From Punica granatum (taxonomy: Eukaryota > Streptophyta > Magnoliopsida > Myrtales > Lythraceae): DNA of 64,000 bases. The first letter of the stretch is position 1, and each line of letters begins with the position of its first letter. Shown piece by piece: positions 56,517 through 64,000 of this stretch. The DNA is taken from the NCBI RefSeq assembly GCF_007655135.1, contig NC_045129.1, positions 36,395,122 through 36,459,121 on the forward strand, read 5' to 3'. Below the pieces are notes generated by a model. That model searched no databases, was not told the origin of the DNA, and worked only from the letters and a program-made list of their open reading frames with translations. The position numbers were made by a program, and so were the translations under genes.

Positions 56517-57871
56517 TGTTGGGAATTGGTGTATGCCCTAGAGACAATCTATCATCAGTTCTGTAATATGATATCTATTTCAGTATAATACGAGGCATAT
56601 CTGTTATTGTGTAGATTGCGCTAAATATGATTTTACACAATAATGTCCTTGGAATAGTAGGTTCAATAGGCATCAAGTGTGACTTGATTGTGAGATCCTA
56701 TAATTAATGAACATTATTCCTAAATGTCCATAGTCAAAGTATTATCGTTAATTAGGACAACGATAATACGGTTAGACTAGTGTGAGTGTTGATTGATGAC
56801 CAAGTCTCATAGGTCATGGATATGAAGATATCAAATCACACCACATGTATACATTAAGAGTAATGTGTATTGGACTGACCCACCATGAGATTGCTACATG
56901 GTTTGTTACGTGATTGTCATTAGCATATCTCAAAGTGACTATAGTGTAATGGTCCTTTGACTTGAGGTCACCATAGATTCCTACATGTAATGTCATATAC
57001 TTTGATACTGTCAAACGCCACTGTAACAGGATGGTTATAAAGACAGTTATTGGGTATACCACAGAGCATGGAGAGGAATGTGAGTGATCAAAATAGAATT
57101 TGTCCCTCCTACGAAACGGGAGCGATATCTCACGGCCACTTGGTGGTTAAGTCTAAAAGTGTATGCATACCCAAATGAGTCGATATAGCGATATCGAGCT
57201 CATTTGTTCTGATAGACTTACCCAGTAAACCAAGAAAGAGAGATATTGAGCCATACAAGGATGTCATCGACCATGCCTTGGGCTCAATAGAGATATAGAG
57301 GACAATGGATTATATTACACGGTAATATAGGTCACAAGGTTCGTCGAGAAATTGACTTTTCGATTACTTGAGTAACAGTGATGCATTGCTAGATGCCGCT
57401 CACTGTTTGTAATATTAAAATAGAGATTTCGATATTACTATCAACGTAATTGGGAACCTACAGGGTCACACACTATGACTAAATAGATGAGATATATATG
57501 TATGCATGTGTTTGTGTACGTTTACATACACAAATATATAAGATATACATGTATGTATATAAATGGGCATAATTGAGTTGAATTGTTCAACTCATTAGGT
57601 CCAATTAAGTCTAATAAATTTCGAGAGTCGCACCAGTGTTTCTTTCGAGTGTTGGTCACTAGCACCGCCGATCTCGAAAACTCGTCGACAAAATCGGTGT
57701 GGACACCGGTAGAGGCGTCACGCGTGGAACGCTCGGTCGACAACTTTAAATATTCCAGGTACGCTTTTATTTACTCTTATTCTTCTAGTAGGTCTTGGAA
57801 TTAGTTTCACGGGTATGAAATTTTGAATTTCTGTTCCTTTTTCGTTTCCGTTGCGCCCCGTGAAACTAGCA
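56517..57871 (+). repeat. 5' LTR of the copia element
   Basis: 1355 bp, TGTTGGGAATTGG ... GAAACTAGCA. Differs from the 3' LTR at 56825, 57221, 57476 and 57679. Should contain the promoter for the genomic RNA. Confidence 0.95.
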
Positions 57872-57873
57872 AT

Positions 57874-57885
57874 TGGTATCAGAGC
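57874..57885 (+). promoter_or_regulatory. Primer binding site (initiator tRNA-Met)
   Basis: TGGTATCAGAGC, two bases after the 5' LTR, is the standard plant retrotransposon site complementary to the 3' end of initiator methionine tRNA, which primes minus-strand cDNA synthesis. Confidence 0.95.
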
Positions 57886-58548
57886 CTAGCTAGTTAGAAT
57901 CTGAGTAGATAATAGCATAAAATATGATTTTATGCTTGGTACTGGTATGATTATGTTTGATATTTGCGGTGCATGACTGTTAAACATGGACTATGTCCTA
58001 GTTGTGTTAGTATAATAGTTATACGTGTGGACTATTATGTAATAGTTACATAATAGTGTATAGTGAGATCGATTAAATGTTAATCAAATCCCTCAAAATA
58101 TTAAGTCCATATCCTTCCACCGTGTAACGCTCGTCAAGACCAAGATCGATGAGTGTTTAGACCTTGCCTTCGCAGGATACCCTTATCTATCCTAGTAAGA
58201 CGTTGTGTTTACCAGTGGGTCGGACTTAACTGAGCAAGCCTAATAGGATTAGGAGTTCAGAGGCATGTAGTTGGGCATCGATCTATAAGATAGATTTGAA
58301 TAAGGAGTTATTCACTCAACTAATCAAGAGTTGCATGTGATGCAATTGGGAAAGTGAGTTCCCTACCTAAATAGCCAGTTCTGGGTGAATCAGCCCTCGC
58401 TGACTCAGAGCTTGGTGAGATATGGATCTTGAGCTACTATGAGAATGATATTCTCTGAATCAATGTTGAGGGTCATTGATTTGATATAAATAGTGGGAGC
58501 AATATTTATAAAGTCCTCATTAAATATTGTTGTGTCATAATACTTATT
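57886..58548 (+). other. Copia untranslated leader
   Basis: About 660 bp between the primer binding site and the Gag-Pol start codon, with no coding frame of its own. It should include packaging and dimerisation signals, but none can be pinpointed. Confidence 0.6.
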
Positions 58549-61500
58549 TTGTATATTTCTATGGTAGTTACCATGGCAGGGAGCACTTCTAGTACTTTCT
58601 GTTTGCGATCCGTCCTTGATAAGGACAAACTGTCAGGGAATAATTTCCTTGGTTGGTATCGAAACTTGAGAATTGTTCTCACCCAAGAAAAGAAGCTATA
58701 TGTCTTAGAGCAACCTCTTCTTGCACCACCGCCTGACGATGCCCCCCAAGCTGAGAAAGATGCTTATAGTAAGCATCATGATGATGCCGTAAACGTCGGA
58801 TGTCTCATGTTAGTCACCATGGACTCGGAGCTTCAGAAGCAACACGAGAACATGAAGGCGTACGATATGATCGTGCATCTCAGGCAGCTCTATCAAGAGC
58901 AGGCCCGACATGAGAGATTCGAGATCTCTAAAGCACTTTTTCAAGCAAGGTTGACTGAGGGTAGCCCGGTGGGTCTTCATGTACTCAAGATGATTGGGTA
59001 CGTTGAGACTCTGGGAAGACTGGGATTTCCTCTTGGTCAAGAGTTGGCCACAGATTTAGTCCTACAGTCGCTGCCCAGTAGTTATAGTCAGTTCATTATG
59101 AGCTATAATATGAATGACTACAATAAACCATTGCCTGAACTGCTTAGCATGTTGAGAACAGCTGAGCATGATATCAGCAAGGGGACATCCGTTCTAATGG
59201 TCCAAGGGACCAAAAGAAAGGGCAAGAGCAAGAGTAAAGGCAAGAAGGCTAAAGGTGCATCCAATTTTGACTTGGGTGCGTTGAAGCCTAAAGCCAAGGT
59301 GGCGAAGAATGATTACTGCTTCCATTGTGGCAACACTGGACATTGGAAGCGGAATTGTAAGATATACCTGGAAGAGTTGAAGAAGAAGAAGGGAAGTGAG
59401 ACTTCCACTTCAGGTATCCATGTTATAGAGATTAATGTATCTACTACTTCTACATCTTGGGTATTAGATACCGGATGTGGTGCTCATATTTGTGGAAATA
59501 TGCAGGACCTAAAGGACAGTAGATCGTTGACAAAGGGCGAGGTGGACCTACGAGTTGGAAATGGAGCAAGAGTTGCTACATTAACTGTAGGGACTTATCA
59601 CCTAGTTTTACCTACTGGGCTTGTATTAGATCTTAACGACTGTTATTATGTACCTGCTATTAGTAGAAACATAATATCTGTTTCTTGTTTGGACAAGAAG
59701 GGATTTTGTTTCACCATAAAGAACAAGTGTTGTTCTATGTACATGAATGATGTATATTATGGCAGTGCACATTTAAGTAATGGTCTGTATGTTCTTGATC
59801 TAGATACGCCTATTTATAATGTGGAAACCAAACGGCTCAAATCTAATGATTCGAACCCGACTTACCTCTGGCATTGTCGTTTAGGCCATATTAGCGAGAA
59901 TCGCATCTCTAGACTCCATAAAGATGGATTACTGGACTCGTTTGATTTAGAATCGATCGAGACATGCGAACCTTGCTTAATGGGGAAAATGACTAAGGCC
60001 CCTTTTACTGGAAAAGGTGAGCGAGCTAGTGATCATCTGGCTCTCATACATACTGATGTATGTGGACCAGTGAACAAGCTTGCTAGAGGTGGGTATCTCT
60101 ACTTCATTACATTTACTGATGATTTCAGTAGATTTGGATATGTGTATTTGATGAAACACAAATCTGAATCCTTTGAAAAGTTCAAAGAATTTAAGAATGA
60201 AGTGGAGAATCAGTTGGGTAAGAGCATTAAAGTTCTTCGATCAGATCGAGGAGGTGAATATTTGAGCTATGAGTTTGCTGACTATCTTAAACAGTGTGGG
60301 ATTTTATCTCAACTAACTCCACCTGGAACACCACAGTGGAATGGTGTAGCTGAGAGGAGGAATCGAACTTTATTAGATATGGTTCGATCTTTGATGAGTC
60401 ATGCAAACTTATCTGACTCCTTCTGGGGATATGCTCTACAGACAGCTGCTCTCATATTAAACAATGCTCCGTCGAAATCAGTTGAAAGGACACCATATGA
60501 GATGTGGTATGGGAAACGTCCCAAGATGTTTTTTCTAAAAATATGGGGTTGCGAAGCTTATGTGAAGAGATTGTCTTCGGATAAGTTTGGCCCTAAATCG
60601 GACAAATGTTACTTTGTGGGGTATCCTAAGGAAACTCGAGGATACTATTTCTATAATCCCATCGAGGGCAAAGTGTTTGTCGCTCGAACTGCGGTATTCC
60701 TTGAGAAAGAGTTTCTCTCCAAAGGAACTAGTGGGAGGAAATTAGAACTTGGGGAAGTTCTACCACAAAATGACATTGACCAATCGACGGGCGATGTTGC
60801 AGAACAAGTACCACAAGTTGTTGTGGCACAATCTTCTGCACAAGTGACACAGGAGCCTCGTAGGTCTGGTAGGATACGTCATGAGCCCGAGAGATATGGA
60901 TTTCTCGTGACTCAAGATAATGACGTATTACTCATAGATAATGATGAGCCTACAACCTATGCGGAAGCCGTAATAGGCTCTGACTCTGAGAAATGGCTGG
61001 TGGCCATGAGATCTGAGATGGAGTCCATGTACACTAACCAAGTATGGACTTTGGTTGATCCACCTGAAGGGGCAAAACCCATTGGGTGTAAGTGGGTCTT
61101 CAAGAAGAAGATTGACATGGACGGTAATGTGATTACCTTTAAGGGCCGACTTGTGGCAAAAGGTTTCAGACAAGTTCATGGTGTTGACTATGACGAAACC
61201 TTTTCCCCGGTAGCTATGCTTAAATCCATCAGGATCTTGCTTGCAATTGCAGCTTATTATGATTATGAGATCTGGCAAATGGATGTCAAAACTGCTTTCC
61301 TGAACGGGAATCTCCTCGAGGATGTGTTTATGACACAACCTGAGGGTTTTGTCGATCCACATTGTGCCGGAAAAGTTTGTAAGCTACAACGGTCTATTTA
61401 TGGGCTGAAGCAAGCTTCTAGGAGCTGGAATCTTCGTTTTGATGATGCAATCAAAGAGTTTGGCTTCATCAAGAATGAAGATGAACCCTGTGTTTACAAG

Positions 61501-62526
61501 AAGGTTAGTGGGAGCGTAGTAATCTTCCTGGTGTTGTATGTAGACGACATACTTCTGATTGGGAATGACATTCCTTCCCTACAGTCTGTGAAGACTTGGT
61601 TGGGAAGGTGTTTCTCTATGAAGGACTTAGGCGAAGCTACCTACGTGCTAGGTATCAGGATCTATAGAGATAGATCCAGGAGACTGCTTGGCTTAAGTCA
61701 GAATGCATACATAGATAAAGTGCTTCGGCGATTTAGCATGCAGGATTCTAAGAAAGGGTCGCTGCCTATGTTACATGGCATAAGCCTTTCGAAGGCTCAG
61801 TGTCCTTCTACTCGAGAGGAGAGGGACCGCATGAATAGGATTCCATATGCGTCAGCTATTGGATCCATCATGTATGCTATGTTATGCACTCGATCAGATG
61901 TCTCGTATGCTTTGAGTATGACGAGTCGATACCAATCAGATCCAGGTGAAAGACACTGGATTGCAGTAAAGAACATCCTTAAGTACTTACGAAGGACTAA
62001 GGAGATGTTTTTGGTATATGGAAGCGAAGAAGAGCTCGTTGTAAGAGGTTACACCGATGCTAGCTTCCAGACCGATAAGGACGACAGTAGATCGCAGTCA
62101 GGGTATGTGTTTTGCCTGAATGGAGGTGCTGTGAGTTGGAAGAGTTCCAAACAGGAGACAGTAGCCGATTCTACCACAGAGGCCGAGTATATTGCTGCCT
62201 CTAACGCTGCAAAAGAGGCCGTTTGGATCAAGAAGTTCGTGACAGAACTTGTTGTGGTTCCTAGCATCGCAGACCCAGTGGATCTCTATTGTGACAACAA
62301 TGGAGCCATTGCGCAAGCTAAGGAACCCAGGTCTCACCAGCGATCCAAACATATACTCAGACGCTTCCATCTCATTCGCGAGATCATCGACAGAGGAGAT
62401 GTGAAGATATGCAGAATACCAACATATGAGAATCTCGCAGATCCACTTACGAAGCCTCTTGTGCAGCGCAAGCACGAGGCTCACACTAGATCTATTGGCA
62501 TTAGACAAATGCCAGATTGGCTCTAG
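58549..62526 (+). CDS. Copia Gag-Pol polyprotein (1325 aa, intact)
   Basis: An uninterrupted frame. The Gag part (about residues 1-240, opening region DKDKLSGNNFLGWYRNLRIV) is followed by the CCHC knuckle CFHCGNTGHWKRNC (about 257-270). The aspartic protease has WVLDTGCGAHICGN (about 303-316). The pre-integrase domain has HCRLGH and CEPCLMGK. The integrase core shows HTDVCGP, TDDFSRFGYVYL, SDRGGEY and WNGVAERRNRTLLDM (D, D and E all present). The reverse transcriptase has MDVKTAFLNG, IYGLKQASRSW and the catalytic YVDDILL. RNase H has YTDASFQ, STTEAEYIA and CDNNGAI. No stop, frameshift or missing catalytic residue was seen. Start: the ATG at 58549; nearby in-frame ATGs at 58561 and 58573 are alternatives. 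Gag and Pol are not separated by a stop, as in many plant copia elements. Confidence 0.95.
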   Translation: MYISMVVTMAGSTSSTFCLRSVLDKDKLSGNNFLGWYRNLRIVLTQEKKLYVLEQPLLAPPPDDAPQAEKDAYSKHHDDAVNVGCLMLVTMDSELQKQHENMKAYDMIVHLRQLYQEQARHERFEISKALFQARLTEGSPVGLHVLKMIGYVETLGRLGFPLGQELATDLVLQSLPSSYSQFIMSYNMNDYNKPLPELLSMLRTAEHDISKGTSVLMVQGTKRKGKSKSKGKKAKGASNFDLGALKPKAKVAKNDYCFHCGNTGHWKRNCKIYLEELKKKKGSETSTSGIHVIEINVSTTSTSWVLDTGCGAHICGNMQDLKDSRSLTKGEVDLRVGNGARVATLTVGTYHLVLPTGLVLDLNDCYYVPAISRNIISVSCLDKKGFCFTIKNKCCSMYMNDVYYGSAHLSNGLYVLDLDTPIYNVETKRLKSNDSNPTYLWHCRLGHISENRISRLHKDGLLDSFDLESIETCEPCLMGKMTKAPFTGKGERASDHLALIHTDVCGPVNKLARGGYLYFITFTDDFSRFGYVYLMKHKSESFEKFKEFKNEVENQLGKSIKVLRSDRGGEYLSYEFADYLKQCGILSQLTPPGTPQWNGVAERRNRTLLDMVRSLMSHANLSDSFWGYALQTAALILNNAPSKSVERTPYEMWYGKRPKMFFLKIWGCEAYVKRLSSDKFGPKSDKCYFVGYPKETRGYYFYNPIEGKVFVARTAVFLEKEFLSKGTSGRKLELGEVLPQNDIDQSTGDVAEQVPQVVVAQSSAQVTQEPRRSGRIRHEPERYGFLVTQDNDVLLIDNDEPTTYAEAVIGSDSEKWLVAMRSEMESMYTNQVWTLVDPPEGAKPIGCKWVFKKKIDMDGNVITFKGRLVAKGFRQVHGVDYDETFSPVAMLKSIRILLAIAAYYDYEIWQMDVKTAFLNGNLLEDVFMTQPEGFVDPHCAGKVCKLQRSIYGLKQASRSWNLRFDDAIKEFGFIKNEDEPCVYKKVSGSVVIFLVLYVDDILLIGNDIPSLQSVKTWLGRCFSMKDLGEATYVLGIRIYRDRSRRLLGLSQNAYIDKVLRRFSMQDSKKGSLPMLHGISLSKAQCPSTREERDRMNRIPYASAIGSIMYAMLCTRSDVSYALSMTSRYQSDPGERHWIAVKNILKYLRRTKEMFLVYGSEEELVVRGYTDASFQTDKDDSRSQSGYVFCLNGGAVSWKSSKQETVADSTTEAEYIAASNAAKEAVWIKKFVTELVVVPSIADPVDLYCDNNGAIAQAKEPRSHQRSKHILRRFHLIREIIDRGDVKICRIPTYENLADPLTKPLVQRKHEAHTRSIGIRQMPDWL

Positions 62527-62530
62527 TGCA

Positions 62531-62540
62531 AGTGGGAGAT
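62531..62540 (+). promoter_or_regulatory. Polypurine tract
   Basis: AGTGGGAGAT lies immediately upstream of the TG of the 3' LTR. It is the expected plus-strand primer site for cDNA synthesis. Confidence 0.85.
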
Positions 62541-63895
62541 TGTTGGGAATTGGTGTATGCCCTAGAGACAATCTATCATCAGTTCTGTAATATGATATCT
62601 ATTTCAGTATAATACGAGGCATATCTGTTATTGTGTAGATTGCGCTAAATATGATTTTACACAATAATGTCCTTGGAATAGTAGGTTCAATAGGCATCAA
62701 GTGTGACTTGATTGTGAGATCCTATAATTAATGAACATTATTCCTAAATGTCCATAGTCAAAGTATTATCGTTAATTAGGACAACGATAATACGGTTAGA
62801 CTAGTGTGAGTGTTGATTGATGACCAAGTCTCATAGGTCATGGATATGGAGATATCAAATCACACCACATGTATACATTAAGAGTAATGTGTATTGGACT
62901 GACCCACCATGAGATTGCTACATGGTTTGTTACGTGATTGTCATTAGCATATCTCAAAGTGACTATAGTGTAATGGTCCTTTGACTTGAGGTCACCATAG
63001 ATTCCTACATGTAATGTCATATACTTTGATACTGTCAAACGCCACTGTAACAGGATGGTTATAAAGACAGTTATTGGGTATACCACAGAGCATGGAGAGG
63101 AATGTGAGTGATCAAAATAGAATTTGTCCCTCCTACGAAACGGGAGCGATATCTCACGGCCACTTGGTGGTTAAGTCTAAAAGTGTATGCATACCCAAAT
63201 GAGTCGATATAGCGATATCGAGCTCATTTGTTCTGATAGACTTATCCAGTAAACCAAGAAAGAGAGATATTGAGCCATACAAGGATGTCATCGACCATGC
63301 CTTGGGCTCAATAGAGATATAGAGGACAATGGATTATATTACACGGTAATATAGGTCACAAGGTTCGTCGAGAAATTGACTTTTCGATTACTTGAGTAAC
63401 AGTGATGCATTGCTAGATGCCGCTCACTGTTTGTAATATTAAAATAGAGATTTCGATATTACTATCAACGTAATTGGGAACCTACAGGGTCACACACTAC
63501 GACTAAATAGATGAGATATATATGTATGCATGTGTTTGTGTACGTTTACATACACAAATATATAAGATATACATGTATGTATATAAATGGGCATAATTGA
63601 GTTGAATTGTTCAACTCATTAGGTCCAATTAAGTCTAATAAATTTCGAGAGTCGCACCAGTGTTTCTTTCGAGTGTTGGTCACTAGCACCGCCGATCTCG
63701 AAGACTCGTCGACAAAATCGGTGTGGACACCGGTAGAGGCGTCACGCGTGGAACGCTCGGTCGACAACTTTAAATATTCCAGGTACGCTTTTATTTACTC
63801 TTATTCTTCTAGTAGGTCTTGGAATTAGTTTCACGGGTATGAAATTTTGAATTTCTGTTCCTTTTTCGTTTCCGTTGCGCCCCGTGAAACTAGCA
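62541..63895 (+). repeat. 3' LTR of the copia element
   Basis: 1355 bp, the same length and ends as the 5' LTR. The four differing positions are 62849, 63245, 63500 and 63703. Should supply the RNA 3' end signal. Confidence 0.95.
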
Positions 63896-64000
63896 TTATC
63901 ATCAAGGTTCGTTCAATGAATATCAGCTTTATCTACGCAGTATACACAAAGCCGGATGGGTGCAATTCAAACATATATAATGAGGACTGGAAAATCTGTC
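63896..64000 (+). pseudogene. Right TTATC copy and downstream edge of the PKS pseudogene
   Basis: 63896-63900 is the right target-site copy. Reading across the empty site, the PKS frame resumes at 63901 as HQGSF, where chalcone synthases have QQGCF: the catalytic Cys position is a Ser codon (TCG, 63909-63911). After that the frame no longer resembles the family and meets a stop near 63980. So homology ends within about 15 bp of the insertion site, and the PKS piece was already a broken fragment. Confidence 0.7.

Larger units (their letters stand above)
56517..63895 (+). mobile_element. Complete Ty1/copia LTR retrotransposon (7379 bp)
   Basis: Two 1355-bp LTRs, each TG...CA, flank an internal region with a tRNA-iMet primer binding site, a single Gag-Pol frame and a purine tract, and the whole is bounded by the TTATC duplication. 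The domain order protease, integrase, reverse transcriptase, RNase H identifies Ty1/copia rather than gypsy. By-eye LTR comparison shows 4 differences, all transitions. The element sits in sense orientation inside a type III PKS pseudogene. All structural parts look intact, so it may be autonomous. Confidence 0.95.

Noticed and set aside
56814..57062. 82-aa minus-strand frame repeated at 62838-63086
   Set aside because: It lies inside both LTRs; duplication follows from LTR structure, not from a gene family.

Overview
This is a plant nuclear genome window, almost certainly from a eudicot. Genes have many short GT-AG introns and the spacers are AT-rich. Plant-specific families are present: a DYW-type PPR protein, DUF569, a LRK10L-type receptor kinase, an STP-type sugar transporter, a RAM2-type acyltransferase and a type III polyketide synthase. 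I cannot name the species. There are no operons, CRISPR arrays, rRNA or recognisable tRNA genes.

Layout: (1) 1-8.4 kb holds the C-terminal half of a DUF1336/EDR2_C gene (+) and, on the opposite strand, a complete 7-exon EXO84A-like exocyst gene, converging tail to tail. (2) 8.4-13.2 kb is gene debris: a 5'-truncated RAM2-type GPAT, an orphan terminal-exon-like piece, a LINE fragment and a degenerate satellite. (3) 13.2-14.9 kb is an STP-like sugar transporter lacking its expected first exon. (4) 14.9-23.5 kb is mostly spacer, with a MITE-like hairpin, one doubtful small gene and a degenerate minisatellite. (5) 23.5-29.6 kb has a 14-exon TTC38-type TPR gene (+) converging on a LRK10L receptor kinase (-) whose 75-nt intron is in frame and stop-free. 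(6) 33.6-41.4 kb has two tandem DUF569 genes and a CRR28-like DYW PPR gene. A segmental tandem duplication between them left a dead PPR 3' end and a dead DUF569 last exon. (7) 41.6-48.6 kb holds a dead PYRB fragment, an inverted-repeat element carrying a DEAH-helicase N-terminal fragment, and spacer. (8) 48.6-54.5 kb has a class-B DnaJ gene (+) converging on a caprin-like RGG protein gene (-). (9) 56.1-64.0 kb is an intact, young Ty1/copia retrotransposon (1355-bp LTRs, TTATC target-site duplication, one 1325-aa Gag-Pol frame). It lies inside a decayed chalcone-synthase-type pseudogene, splitting it just before the catalytic-cysteine position.

The intact genes do unrelated housekeeping jobs: exocytosis, chloroplast RNA editing, chaperoning, sugar transport and signalling. 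I see no cluster acting as one pathway. The most informative signals are evolutionary: fragments of at least six known genes (GPAT, PPR, DUF569, PYRB, DEAH helicase, PKS), several of which can be tied to a mechanism. I found no convincing wholly new system. The best candidates for a second look are the inverted-repeat element with the captured helicase fragment, the copia/PKS nesting, the DUF569-PPR duplication, and the altered sugar-binding motifs of the transporter. All homology calls rest on recalled family sequences, not on a database search.
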